NCBI RefSeq assembly: GCF_002243645.1
Contig: NZ_CP017704.1
Coordinates: forward strand, 4,730,001 to 4,794,000
Length of the DNA: 64,000 nt
Reading direction: 5' to 3'
DNA from: Peribacillus simplex NBRC 15720 = DSM 1321
Lineage (GTDB): Bacteria; Bacillota; Bacilli; Bacillales; DSM-1321
Below, one piece after another: positions 7,414-16,611 of this stretch. Under the pieces are notes generated by a model that saw nothing but the letters and a program-made list of their open reading frames with translations, was not told where the DNA came from and ran no database searches. How positions within the stretch are numbered: position 1 is the first letter of the stretch; each line of letters begins with the position of its first letter. A program made the position numbers and the translations under genes.

Positions 7414-10400
7414 ATGATTCAAGAAACATTAAAGCAACAGTCCAAATTGGGGATTTTGACTGCCATGTATGAGAAATTTCAATCGGCAGGTGATACAGGC
7501 AATGCCGATAAACTGAAACAGTTAATCATGAAAGTCAATAACGAGGAGTTCATCATTGCTTTTTGCGGGCATTTTTCAGCGGGGAAATCTAGTATGATCA
7601 ACTTTCTCCTTGGTGATCAAGTATTGCCTTCAAGTCCGATTCCAACAAGTGCAAATACGGTAAAAGTCCAAAAAGGGGAAGACTATGCCAAAGTCTTTTA
7701 CCATCATCAGCCACCAGTCTTATTTCCTGCACCTTATGATTTTAAAGAGGTCAAGAAATTTGCCAAGGATGGAGATTCAGTATCGGCGATAACGATAAGT
7801 TCCAATGATTTTTCACTGCCGGATTCATGTGCGATCATGGATACGCCAGGAATTGATTCGACAGATGATGCACATAGAGTTTCTACGGAATCTGCCTTGC
7901 ATCTAGCTGATGTCGTCTTCTATGTCATGGACTACAATCATGTCCAATCAGAAGTGAACTTCCTATTCACGAAAGAATTGTTAGAGGCTGAAAAACCGAC
8001 ATACTTAATTATCAATATGATTGATAAGCATGATGAGAACGAGCTTAGCTTTCAAGACTTCAAGCTTTCCGTTTCTGAAGCATTTGCGAACTGGAATGTA
8101 TATCCTGATGGTATTTTTTATACATCCGTAAGAGACTTGAACAATAGCGAAAATGAAATAGAAGTGGTCAAGCAATTCATATATGAAATGGCGGGCAAAG
8201 GTCTAAATGATGGGAAAGATGCCATCATGCAATCGGCAAATGCCCTTGTCGAAAGGCATCTTAATTGGCTGAAGGAGCAGTATGAAGAGGAACATGCCGA
8301 TGATTTTGAAGTTTTATCAGAACTTCCTCATGAAGAGCGAATACACCTGACGAATCAAGTGGACAGCCTATTGAAAGAAAAAAAATCATTAACTGGACGT
8401 ATAGAGGAAATCAAGGTCCAATATGCTGATGCATTAGAAACCATACTAAAAGGTGCGTACATCATGCCCGCCGCTACACGGGACCTAGGTAAATCTTTCT
8501 TGGAATCTGCTCAGCCGGACTTTAAAATGGGTCTATTATTTGCTAAGAAAAAAACGGATGCCGAACGTGAGGCACGTATCAAGGCGTTCTTGACCGATTT
8601 ACAAGAAAAGGTGAAAACCCAGCTTGAATGGCATCTTAAAGAATTAGCAGTTAAAACGCTTAATCAAGCGGAGATCCATGATTCAACACTTGAAAGTACG
8701 GCTCAGGCACTTCAGATTGAGGTAACGGAATCTTACATAAAAAACTCTTTGAAGCCTCAAGTTGATATTACGGGTGAATACGTTTTAAACTATACGAATG
8801 ATTTAGCATCAGCCATCAAAAAGAAAGCTCGTGATGTATCAGAAGGATTTTTGAATAATATGGTTACCGTTATGGAAGGAATAGTGGAACAGCAGTCTAA
8901 ATCCATCGATAAGGAGCTTGAAGGTTTTTCTGAATTTGCGGAAGCCCTTAAAGTTACTGCTGCGATGAATGCGGAAATTGAGTACCAAACGGAACGTTTA
9001 GCAGACATTGCTCAACAAACTGAATCATTAGTCGATGAGCGCGATATCGATATGCTATTAACTCAATGGAATGAAGAAGAAAAAAATATTACAGTTAAAA
9101 TCATGAAAACGGATAAAGTAAGTAATTCAAGGTCCGTCAACGAACCTGAAACGCAACATGATAAAGAAAGCAAAGAAGTTGTACCTTCTGTGACTGTTTC
9201 TACATCTGATGCTACTGATTTACGCGGAAAAGAAAAGCTGATGGAGACTGCAGCGGGTTTACAACAGGCGGCCAAGCTGATCCAACCTTTGAGAGGGTTT
9301 CAATCACTTTATAAAGAATTGAAAGAGAAGGCAAATCGCTTGGAACAGCAAACGTTCACGGTTGCCCTCTTCGGTGCATTCAGTGCGGGTAAATCTTCCT
9401 TCGCCAATGCGTTGATGGGAGAAAGCGTCCTTCCTGTTTCACCAAATCCGACAACTGCCGCAATCAACAAAATCATGTCTTCAGACGCTGAGCATCCACA
9501 TGGAACGGCAACCGTCAAATTAAAAACTGAAGCGATGCTGTTGGAAGATGTTAGCCTGGCCTTGGCAGCTTTTGATAAATCGGCAAAGAATCTAGATGAA
9601 GCACTTCAACTAGCAGGGCAAATCATTTCGAAGGCGGGGGAAGTTGATAAGGGGAAAACGCATTTATCCTTTCTTAGGGCGTTTCATCAAGGGCTGCCCG
9701 AGTACCAAAATGATTTAGGAAATGTGGTAACGGTAGATCTTGAAGGATTTAAACGTTTTGCTGCAGAAGAGTCCAAGTCGTGTCTTGTTGATCTAATTGA
9801 ATTGCGATATGACTGTGAAATGACAAAACAGGGGATGGTCCTTGTTGACACACCTGGGGCGGATTCGATAAATGCACGACATACAGGAGCAGCTTTCGAG
9901 TATATTAAGAATTCGGACGCCATCCTTTTTGTGACCTATTATAATCACCCGTTTTCACGGGCAGACAGGGAGTTCTTGATACAACTTGGACGTGTGAAAG
10001 ATTCTTTCGCTATGGATAAGATGTTTTTCATCGTCAATGCCGTCGATCTGGCCCAAACCACTGACGAATTGGACGAAGTGATGGATTATGTCACAGATCA
10101 ATTGAATGGATTCGGAATCCGTTTTCCTAAACTGTTCCCGCTTACGAGTAAGGGAGCGTTGATGGAAAAGCAAACGCCTGGTTCGTTTAAGCATTCGTTC
10201 CTTCCTAATAGCGGAATCTCGGAATTCCAAGGCCAATTCGATTCTTTCATAGAAAACGATTTAACTGGACTTGCAATTGAATCGGCTCAAGCGGCTGTAA
10301 AAAGAACGGAAGAACTGCTACGAGATGTAATTACAGCTTCCAGGCAGGATGAGAAAGCGAAACGAAATGCCTTGGAGACCCTTTCTCATGAGGCACAGTC

Positions 10401-11124
10401 CATTTCGGAACTCCTCTCAGTCATTAAAGGGGATGCAGAAAAGCAACGTTTGAAAAAAGAGATCGACGAATTGACTTTCTATAGTAAACAACGGGTCTTC
10501 TTCCGGTTTAATGATTTCTTCAAAGAATCGTTCAATCCGGCTGTTTTAAAAGATGATGGAGGCGATTTGAAAATTGTCCTCAAGCAATCGATGAAGAACT
10601 TATTGGATGCGTTAGGCTTTGACCTTGCCCAGGAAATGCGGGCAACGGCTTTAAGGACGGAAATGTTCGTAAATAAATTACTGAATGAGAAACAAAACAG
10701 TTTGCTTCAGCAAATGCAAAAAATAAGAAGAACCCTTTCATTACAGCCATATGAACCTAATGAGAGGGAGTCCCTTGAATTTACAGGAGCTTTTGCCAAA
10801 TTAGATACGGGGGAATTCAAAAAGGAATTGGCTTTATTTAAAAATCCAAAATCTTTCTTTGAAAAAAATGAAAAAGCGAAAATGAGCGAAGGGCTTCAGA
10901 AGCGTTTAGATGAACCTGCCCTTATATATGTAAAAGAACAGGGTGAGCGGATTTTCGAAATGTATATTGAAGTCCTCGAACAAGAGTTACTCGCGATTCA
11001 AAAAGAGTTTAAGACGGAAATATCGGATATCTTTGCAGGTCTACGTGCAGCATTGGAGGAAACGGTCGATTTACCGTATTATGAAAATGCCGTAGCGGAA
11101 TTGGCTAAAATGCATTCGAAATAG
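7414..11124 (+). CDS. dynA: Double-headed bacterial dynamin DynA
   Basis: This 1236-residue protein has two fused dynamin-like GTPase units. Head 1 has P-loop GHFSAGKSS (52-60) and switch DTPGID (143-148); head 2 has GAFSAGKSS (654-662) and DTPGAD (812-817). Both are followed by long helical stalk regions. B. subtilis DynA (YpbR, 1193 aa) tethers and fuses membranes without a nucleotide-exchange factor, acts at septa and helps resist membrane stress and phage. The residues between the two heads (about 575-610) are polar, charged and probably flexible. Start is ATG 7414 after AAGGGG. The next gene begins 15 bases downstream, so they are probably co-transcribed. Confidence 0.94.
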   Translation: MIQETLKQQSKLGILTAMYEKFQSAGDTGNADKLKQLIMKVNNEEFIIAFCGHFSAGKSSMINFLLGDQVLPSSPIPTSANTVKVQKGEDYAKVFYHHQPPVLFPAPYDFKEVKKFAKDGDSVSAITISSNDFSLPDSCAIMDTPGIDSTDDAHRVSTESALHLADVVFYVMDYNHVQSEVNFLFTKELLEAEKPTYLIINMIDKHDENELSFQDFKLSVSEAFANWNVYPDGIFYTSVRDLNNSENEIEVVKQFIYEMAGKGLNDGKDAIMQSANALVERHLNWLKEQYEEEHADDFEVLSELPHEERIHLTNQVDSLLKEKKSLTGRIEEIKVQYADALETILKGAYIMPAATRDLGKSFLESAQPDFKMGLLFAKKKTDAEREARIKAFLTDLQEKVKTQLEWHLKELAVKTLNQAEIHDSTLESTAQALQIEVTESYIKNSLKPQVDITGEYVLNYTNDLASAIKKKARDVSEGFLNNMVTVMEGIVEQQSKSIDKELEGFSEFAEALKVTAAMNAEIEYQTERLADIAQQTESLVDERDIDMLLTQWNEEEKNITVKIMKTDKVSNSRSVNEPETQHDKESKEVVPSVTVSTSDATDLRGKEKLMETAAGLQQAAKLIQPLRGFQSLYKELKEKANRLEQQTFTVALFGAFSAGKSSFANALMGESVLPVSPNPTTAAINKIMSSDAEHPHGTATVKLKTEAMLLEDVSLALAAFDKSAKNLDEALQLAGQIISKAGEVDKGKTHLSFLRAFHQGLPEYQNDLGNVVTVDLEGFKRFAAEESKSCLVDLIELRYDCEMTKQGMVLVDTPGADSINARHTGAAFEYIKNSDAILFVTYYNHPFSRADREFLIQLGRVKDSFAMDKMFFIVNAVDLAQTTDELDEVMDYVTDQLNGFGIRFPKLFPLTSKGALMEKQTPGSFKHSFLPNSGISEFQGQFDSFIENDLTGLAIESAQAAVKRTEELLRDVITASRQDEKAKRNALETLSHEAQSISELLSVIKGDAEKQRLKKEIDELTFYSKQRVFFRFNDFFKESFNPAVLKDDGGDLKIVLKQSMKNLLDALGFDLAQEMRATALRTEMFVNKLLNEKQNSLLQQMQKIRRTLSLQPYEPNERESLEFTGAFAKLDTGEFKKELALFKNPKSFFEKNEKAKMSEGLQKRLDEPALIYVKEQGERIFEMYIEVLEQELLAIQKEFKTEISDIFAGLRAALEETVDLPYYENAVAELAKMHSK

Positions 11125-11139
11125 AAACGAGGTTCATTC

Positions 11140-11901
11140 ATGAAAGAAAACCTTATTTCACGATTGAGATACCTGGAAAAGAAAGAGGATATGACCATTT
11201 TGATGGCTGCTGTTACTGGCAGCCATTCTTTTGGTTTATCATCGGTACAATCGGATTACGATGTTCGGTTTATATATGTTCATAATGATAAGCGATCATA
11301 CCTCAGCTTGAGTCAGCCAGTTGAAGTCATCCATTTGAAAGAAGGCCTATTTGACATGGAAGGCTGGGATCTCTTTAAATCATCCCGTCTTACCTTAAAG
11401 AGTAATCCTGCTCTTTTTGAATTATATCAATCGCCAATCAAGTTGATAACCCATCCGGATTATTATAGGAAGATGAATGGTTTGATAGCGGATTGCTATT
11501 CCAAAAAGGCACTGGGACACCATTATTATCGGATGATGAGTGATAATCTTAAACAATTGTCAAAACCAAGGGATTCCGAAAGAAAAGAACTAAAAATATG
11601 GGTACAAGTATACCGTTCGTATTTAATCCTTGAATATATCATCCAACGGGGTTCGCTGCCACCTTTATCGGTATGGGAATTACTTGATTTGGTTCCAATT
11701 GATCAAGAACTGAAAACTAGGATGACCCGGATATTTAAGGCAAAACAAATGGAAGAATGTATAAGCAACGATGAAAGTGAAAAGAATCTTTCGCTAATAG
11801 AAGGGAAATCGCTTTCCATAAAGAATGAGATAACTATGCTACATAAAGGGAAGAACATGGAAACGGAGCTTAATGAATTAATTTGGACCATTTTGAAATA
11901 G
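11140..11901 (+). CDS. YcgL-type predicted nucleotidyltransferase
   Basis: The 253-residue product belongs to the pol-beta-like nucleotidyltransferase group represented by B. subtilis YcgL. The signature GSHSFGLSSVQSDYDVRFIY (about residues 27-46) carries the GS...SDxD metal and nucleotide site. The middle and C-terminal parts are mostly helical with many charged residues. The substrate is not known for this family. It starts 15 bases after dynA and ends 12 bases before the sulfurtransferase, so it sits in a tight operon. Confidence 0.75.
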   Translation: MKENLISRLRYLEKKEDMTILMAAVTGSHSFGLSSVQSDYDVRFIYVHNDKRSYLSLSQPVEVIHLKEGLFDMEGWDLFKSSRLTLKSNPALFELYQSPIKLITHPDYYRKMNGLIADCYSKKALGHHYYRMMSDNLKQLSKPRDSERKELKIWVQVYRSYLILEYIIQRGSLPPLSVWELLDLVPIDQELKTRMTRIFKAKQMEECISNDESEKNLSLIEGKSLSIKNEITMLHKGKNMETELNELIWTILK

Positions 11902-11913
11902 GGGGTTTTTCAG

Positions 11914-12741
11914 ATGAGTTTTATAATCGAAAAAGAAGAGCTGTTGCCGTTGTTGAATTCCAGTGATATCAGAATTTGTGACTGCCGCTTTCAGCTAGGC
12001 TCTCCTGATGCAGGGTATAATGAATACAAAAAAGACCATATTTCCGGCGCTGTTTATTTCGATCTTGAAAAGGACTTATCGGGGCAGGTTCAAGAACATG
12101 GCGGAAGACATCCTCTTCCTGACCTGGAAACCTTAAAAGTTAAACTTGAATCAAATGGAATCACCAATGATACGGTACTTATTGCTTATGATGGCGGGGA
12201 AGGTTCTTTTGCTTCCAGGTTTGTCTGGCTGCTGAGCTATCTTGGGCATCAGAAAGTCTTTGTTCTTAACGGGGGCTTTCGCGCCTGGAGGGATGCGGGC
12301 TATCCAATTGACTCGAATCTAACGAAATATGTGCCTACAGAATATCATATCGATTTAAATGAGTCCGTTTTTGCTTCTTTTCAAACAGTGAAGGATTATA
12401 CAATGAATAGGCCTGACGATATCGTATTAATGGATTCAAGGGAATCTAAGCGCTACGAGGGCATCGAGGAGCCAATTGATAAAAAAGCCGGTCATATACC
12501 TGGTGCAGTAAATAAGGTGTGGACGAACGTTCTGGAAAATGGCTATTTTAAAAAGAAGGAAGATCTTCAGTCGAATTTCACAGGCATCGGAAAAGATAAG
12601 GAAATCATTGTGTACTGCGGTTCAGGTGTAACGGCATCACCCAATTATATCGCCCTGAAAGAAGCGGGCTTTATAGATGTGAAGATTTATATTGGCAGTT
12701 TCAGTGACTGGATCTCGTATGAGGATAATCCAATTGAATAA
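11914..12741 (+). CDS. Two-domain rhodanese-like sulfurtransferase
   Basis: This 275-residue protein has two rhodanese domains (about 5-125 and 150-270). The catalytic loop of the C-terminal domain reads YCGSGVTA with Cys235; the N-terminal domain has AYDGGEGSFA at the equivalent place and lacks the cysteine, as in SseA/TST proteins. CGSGVT loops are common in 3-mercaptopyruvate or thiosulfate sulfurtransferases, which pass sulfane sulfur to cyanide or thiols. AGGGGG lies upstream of ATG 11914. The donor used in the cell cannot be read from sequence. Confidence 0.85.
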   Translation: MSFIIEKEELLPLLNSSDIRICDCRFQLGSPDAGYNEYKKDHISGAVYFDLEKDLSGQVQEHGGRHPLPDLETLKVKLESNGITNDTVLIAYDGGEGSFASRFVWLLSYLGHQKVFVLNGGFRAWRDAGYPIDSNLTKYVPTEYHIDLNESVFASFQTVKDYTMNRPDDIVLMDSRESKRYEGIEEPIDKKAGHIPGAVNKVWTNVLENGYFKKKEDLQSNFTGIGKDKEIIVYCGSGVTASPNYIALKEAGFIDVKIYIGSFSDWISYEDNPIE

Positions 12742-12820
12742 TATTTTTTCCAATTAAACGATCCTTAAAAAAGGGGACAGATATGTTAAAATGGAAGTAC
12801 ATCATGATAGAGGTGATAAT

Positions 12821-13702
12821 GTGTTAATGAAAGAAAATGAGCAGCATCCTTCCTTTATGCTTGTCGATGGGATGGCGCTTTTATTTAGAGCTTTTTATGC
12901 AACGGCCGTTACTGGTCAGTTCATGATTAACTCAAAAGGCATCCCGACAAATGCCGTTCAAGGTTTTTTGAAGCATATGCTGACGGCGGTGAATCACTTT
13001 TCACCTAGTCATGTAGCGGTATGTTGGGATATGGGCAGCAAGACTTTCAGAAATGAATTATTTGATGGATACAAGGCTAATCGATCAGAAGCTCCAGTCG
13101 AAATGATCCCTCAATTCGACCTAGCGAAAAAAGCGGTTGAAGCATTTGATATCCCTAACATAGGGCTCTCTGGATATGAGGCGGATGACTGTATCGGGAC
13201 AATTGCCAAGGCATCTGCCCAACATAGCCGGGTGGGTATATTGACTGGCGATCAAGATATGCTTCAGTTAATAGATGAAAACATTTCCGTACTATTGTTA
13301 AAAAAAGGGTATGGTAACTATGAAGTGCATAATCCAGATAGCTTTTTTGAATGGAAAGGGATCACACCAAGACAAATGATCGATTTAAAAGCTTTAATGG
13401 GTGATACAGCTGATAATTATCCCGGAGTTAAAGGAATTGGGGAGAAGACAGCGTTGAAATTATTGATCCAGTATCAAAGTATCGAAGGGATACTTGAAAA
13501 TGTTGCTTCATTGACGAATGGGCAGCGGACTAAAATTGAATCCGCCGTCGATATGCTTCATTTATCCAGAAAACTAGCAGAAATAAAATGTGATGTACCA
13601 ATTTCATGTTCTTTGGACGATGCGGTCTATCAGTATGATCGCGAGAAGGTAAAAAATCTGGCTAATGATCATGAATTCAGGGCTTTACTGCGAATGATTT
13701 AA
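12821..13702 (+). CDS. ypcP: 5'-3' exonuclease / flap endonuclease (YpcP)
   Basis: This stand-alone relative of the PolI 5' nuclease domain is 293 residues long from GTG 12821. The FEN signature is complete: LLVDGMALLFRAFYA near the start, GYEADDCIG and GDQDMLQL with the metal-binding aspartates, then a helix-hairpin-helix region GDTADNYPGVKGIGEKTA. B. subtilis YpcP removes RNA primers and overlaps PolA in Okazaki fragment processing. The frame is open from 12791, but AGAGGTGAT (12808-12817) is placed best for GTG 12821; ATG 12827 is also possible. A terminator follows. Confidence 0.92.
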   Translation: MLMKENEQHPSFMLVDGMALLFRAFYATAVTGQFMINSKGIPTNAVQGFLKHMLTAVNHFSPSHVAVCWDMGSKTFRNELFDGYKANRSEAPVEMIPQFDLAKKAVEAFDIPNIGLSGYEADDCIGTIAKASAQHSRVGILTGDQDMLQLIDENISVLLLKKGYGNYEVHNPDSFFEWKGITPRQMIDLKALMGDTADNYPGVKGIGEKTALKLLIQYQSIEGILENVASLTNGQRTKIESAVDMLHLSRKLAEIKCDVPISCSLDDAVYQYDREKVKNLANDHEFRALLRMI

Positions 13703-13709
13703 TCAAACA

Positions 13710-13743
13710 AGCGGAGCTTCCCAATGGGAGCTCCGTTATTTTG
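13710..13743 (+). terminator. Terminator after ypcP
   Basis: GCGGAGCT and AGCTCCGT arms with a TCCCAATGGG top, then TATTTT. Confidence 0.8.
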
Positions 13744-13835
13744 TAGGGTGATTTTTTTGTCGAAAAATGGATAGTCAAAATCTTTGATATACGGTAAGAT
13801 GAAAATAAGGTATGAAGTATGGAGTGGATGCAGAA

Positions 13836-14105
13836 TTGGCGAAGTCAACTGAAGAGTATGTTAGTTTTTTAGAGGGTAAGGGATTCACTTTTGGTAATGA
13901 CGCTATTGGTTTTATTTATTTTGGTAAGCGCTACACGGATGCAAGTGATATTTTAGTCAATGCAGCAATAGAATTGACATTGAAGGTACAAAAGAATTTT
14001 GATGGTAGCTTTTATATCTCCTTTTTGGAAAATTTAAAACAAAATGGCATTGAAACGCGTAGTGCAGCGGTATCGTTTGCAAAAGAACAGGGGCTGCTTA
14101 AATAA
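13836..14105 (+). CDS. Small conserved protein, possibly DUF6123-like
   Basis: The product has 89 residues from TTG 13836 (97 if ATG 13812 is used). I favour the TTG because ATGGAGTGGAT lies at the right distance upstream and homologues I remember begin at about this point; ATG 13812 has only ATAAGG directly before it. The sequence is soluble and mixed alpha/beta, with KGFTFGNDAIGFIYFGKRYT as its most distinctive block. My recollection is that this resembles the DUF6123 family of Bacillus, whose function is unknown; this is not certain. It is framed by terminators on both sides. Confidence 0.65.
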   Translation: MAKSTEEYVSFLEGKGFTFGNDAIGFIYFGKRYTDASDILVNAAIELTLKVQKNFDGSFYISFLENLKQNGIETRSAAVSFAKEQGLLK

Positions 14106-14140
14106 ATCGGACTTCGTAACTGGAAGTCCGATTTATTTAA
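14098..14140. terminator. Bidirectional terminator
   Basis: AAATAAATCGGACTTC pairs with GAAGTCCGATTTATTT around GTAACTG. It lies between convergent genes (13836-14105 plus, 14150-15058 minus) and has A/T tracts on both sides, so it can serve both. Confidence 0.85.
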
Positions 14141-14149
14141 TTGGGCTTT

Positions 14150-15058
14150 TCAAGAAAACTCCTGTGTCACCGATTTCTTTTTCTTAACAGGCAGTTCAGC
14201 AAATATCATTCCCAAGAAAATGAATGCGCAGCCGATGATGGAAGCGGAAGTCAATTTTTCCCCTATCAATATGTATGAGGATAACGCAGCAAAAACCGGT
14301 TCCATTGAAAAGATCAGCGCCACTCTTGTAGGTGTCGTATAGGCTTGGAAGAAGGTTTGTGCGAAAAAGGCGAACGCCGTGGCCAGGGCTGCCGTAACCA
14401 ATAAAGCAGTCCATACATCCTTCTGTAACATGACCTCTGAGCTGAAGATGACGGAATGGTTCTCTTTGAAAATGAAGGCTGAAACAAATGATAATAAAGA
14501 TACGGTGGAAACCTGAATCAGCGTCAACGGTAAAGCAGGAAGGGTCCTGGCATATCTAGCGGTAGTAATGATCTGCATGGCAAAACTGATTGCGCATAAA
14601 AATACCAGTAAATCACCGATATTCAAATTTGAGCGGTCAGCGAAAGTCATTAAATAAAGCCCGATGGTTGCGGCTGCGACACCTATTATTGTATTGCGGG
14701 AAAGCCTATGTTTTAAAAGCAGCAGGGAAAAAACAGGGACCATGACGACACTTAATCCTGTTATGAAGCCTGTCTTAGCAGGAGTTGTATAATTCAATCC
14801 GATCGTTTGAAGCCCATATCCCAGAAAAAGCCAAACTCCAATATGAAACCCAGCTATAAAAAGGCCCTTATTCCAAGTTCTCCCCTTTTTGTGTAAAGTC
14901 GATAAATAAGGGATGAGCAAGAAAACGAAGGCCATGAAGAAACGGACGGCATTAAACGTGAAGGGGTCAAGAAAAGATAGTGCATTTTGGACCATAACAA
15001 AAGTGACGCCCCAGATGAATACAACGAATAATAATGAAAAATCAGCTGTCTTGTTCAT
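14150..15058 (-). CDS. EamA/DMT-superfamily transporter
   Basis: The 302-residue product has ten hydrophobic segments in two EamA repeats, the layout of drug/metabolite exporters of the 10-TMS family. The second repeat ends with FSMEPVFAALSSYILIGE, the usual DMT signature. The start is ATG 15058 after GGGTGAGG; a GTG four codons upstream overlaps that site. It overlaps the 3' end of the RNase H-like gene upstream by 17 bases, so both form one minus-strand unit. The substrate cannot be predicted; amino acids or their derivatives are common for this group. Confidence 0.85.
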   Translation of the reverse strand: MNKTADFSLLFVVFIWGVTFVMVQNALSFLDPFTFNAVRFFMAFVFLLIPYLSTLHKKGRTWNKGLFIAGFHIGVWLFLGYGLQTIGLNYTTPAKTGFITGLSVVMVPVFSLLLLKHRLSRNTIIGVAAATIGLYLMTFADRSNLNIGDLLVFLCAISFAMQIITTARYARTLPALPLTLIQVSTVSLLSFVSAFIFKENHSVIFSSEVMLQKDVWTALLVTAALATAFAFFAQTFFQAYTTPTRVALIFSMEPVFAALSSYILIGEKLTSASIIGCAFIFLGMIFAELPVKKKKSVTQEFS

Positions 15059-15455
15059 GAATTTCCTCACCCTTATTCAATCGAATGGCCCGTCTCGCCA
15101 ACTCATCCGCGGACTTGTTTTCAAGATTTGGAATCCATTTCATGAAAAATAATTCAAGCTCGTCGGAAAGCTTTAACGCACGTTCCAGCAAAATGGCATA
15201 CTTATTTTTTGCAAATCTTTTTTCAATGGCCTGGTTGATGGCTTGGGAGTCAGTCCGAAAAGAAACGATTTGATATTTATTGGCTACACAAATTTCCAAT
15301 GCTTTGATTAAAGCATGGTACTCGGCTTCATGGTTTTCCATATTTCCAAGCGGAAAGGAATGCCTTTCGACCACACCGTTATTATTTATGAAAACACCTG
15401 CGCCGCTCGGCCCTGGATTGCCTGCACTGGCACCATCAATATACACTTCGATCAA
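15042..15455 (-). CDS. ypdQ: RNase HI-like protein (YpdQ type)
   Basis: This 137-residue RNase H fold protein has the acidic residues expected of the active site: Asp7 (YIDGA), Glu45 (NHEAEYHAL), Asp69 (RTDSQ) and Asp117 (KSADELARRA). TTG 15455 is the start, with GAGGAGGAG about eight bases upstream. RNases HI cleave the RNA strand of RNA:DNA hybrids. B. subtilis YpdQ is a homologue whose activity on ordinary hybrids is reported as weak or absent as far as I recall, so activity is not assured. It is coupled to the DMT transporter downstream. Confidence 0.85.
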   Translation of the reverse strand: MIEVYIDGASAGNPGPSGAGVFINNNGVVERHSFPLGNMENHEAEYHALIKALEICVANKYQIVSFRTDSQAINQAIEKRFAKNKYAILLERALKLSDELELFFMKWIPNLENKSADELARRAIRLNKGEEIHEQDS

Positions 15456-15676
15456 GATGTGCTCCTCCTCGAGTTAACTGTTAATATGCTTTGATAAAAA
15501 AATGTTTCATATAAAATTAAGATTGAAACATGAGAATTTCAGGCTGATATGGGAACTATAATTAAAAAGAGTGATTCAAATGCTTACAATATATTATAAA
15601 GGGTATGACGGAAAAAAGGTATGAAAATTGTAAGCTGTTCTGCATGAATGGTGAATAAATAAGGAGCTGGAAATCT

Positions 15677-16348
15677 TTGAAGGTAATTATGCAATGGACA
15701 TATCATGCTTCAAAAAAACCATCTGCCGATTTCGTTTCGGATTGGCTTGATGCCGGGACTGCACTGGTCATTACGGAAGATCTTGAAAAGGCAGGAAGGC
15801 TGAAGGAAGTGGAATTCAAGGATGAATTCGATACAACATGGACCAAGAAGGAGCTAAAGAAACTCCTGACGGAAGTTGAGGAAGAGCCGCAGGATGTGAC
15901 GGTTTTTTTTGATGGAGGTTTTCAAAAAGATGAAAAGGTGGCAGGAATCGGTGTTGCCATTTATTTTCGTCAAGGTAAGAAGTTCTGGCGGCTACGCACC
16001 AATATGAAATTGGAGCAATTTGAATCGAATAATGAAGCGGAATATGCGGCCTTTCATGAAGCGGTCAGGCAGATGGACGAACTTGGAATCCACCATCAAA
16101 GCTGTGTCTTTAAAGGGGATTCTTTAGTTGTCTTAAATCAACTTTCCGGTGAATGGCCCTGTATGGAAGAAAACTTAAATAAATGGCTGGACCGCATTGA
16201 AGCGAAACTGGATAAATTAAAGATCATTCCGGTCTGCAAGCCAATTTCTCGAAAGGAAAACCAGGAAGCCGATCGCCTCGCAACTCTTGCACTGCAGGGA
16301 AAAGCCATTTTCAGCAAAATAGAAATTGATGGGTCAAAGGAGCCATAA
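15677..16348 (+). CDS. ypeP: RNase H-like domain protein (YpeP type)
   Basis: The 223-residue product has an N-terminal extension of about 70 residues starting MKVIMQWTYHAS, then an RNase H domain with FFDGGF, SNNEAEYAAF, KGDSLVVL and QEADRLATLAL, giving the four acidic positions. TTG 15677 is used as start, with AAGGAG 11 bases upstream; the next ATG is too far from it. It is followed five bases later by ypeQ. It is the second RNase H-like gene within 1 kb, on the other strand from ypdQ. The cellular substrate is unknown. Confidence 0.82.
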   Translation: MKVIMQWTYHASKKPSADFVSDWLDAGTALVITEDLEKAGRLKEVEFKDEFDTTWTKKELKKLLTEVEEEPQDVTVFFDGGFQKDEKVAGIGVAIYFRQGKKFWRLRTNMKLEQFESNNEAEYAAFHEAVRQMDELGIHHQSCVFKGDSLVVLNQLSGEWPCMEENLNKWLDRIEAKLDKLKIIPVCKPISRKENQEADRLATLALQGKAIFSKIEIDGSKEP

Positions 16349-16353
16349 CAACA

Positions 16354-16539
16354 ATGAACAGGAAAAAAATATATGAAGAAGTGGAAGATGTCCTCGCTTC
16401 ATTTTGCCAAGATTGTTTTTTACGAAAGCATTTTCGAAAAGAAAAGGGGCGTACGTATGCCCATCAGTTCTGTATTTCAGAATGTACGGTTGGTGAAAAA
16501 TTAAAACTGCTGGGCAATGAACTTAGTGACCGATCTTAA
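16354..16539 (+). CDS. ypeQ: Small zinc-finger protein (YpeQ type)
   Basis: This 61-residue protein carries FCQDCFLRKHFRKEKGR followed by HQFCISECTVG. The CxxC pair, then histidine and two further cysteines, look like a treble-clef or zinc-ribbon metal site. It starts five bases after ypeP and the pair is conserved in Bacillus, suggesting a joint function with the RNase H-like protein, but none is established. Confidence 0.78.
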   Translation: MNRKKIYEEVEDVLASFCQDCFLRKHFRKEKGRTYAHQFCISECTVGEKLKLLGNELSDRS

Positions 16540-16611
16540 GTCCCCAAAAATCATTAAGACATAGGGGGGGAATGCAGGATATGGTATTATAGGTAAAAAA
16601 TAGAGGGAATT

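Noticed and set aside
15618..15656. Tiny frame before ypeP as a missed small spore protein gene
   Set aside because: Does not resemble any Ssp protein and lacks a ribosome site.
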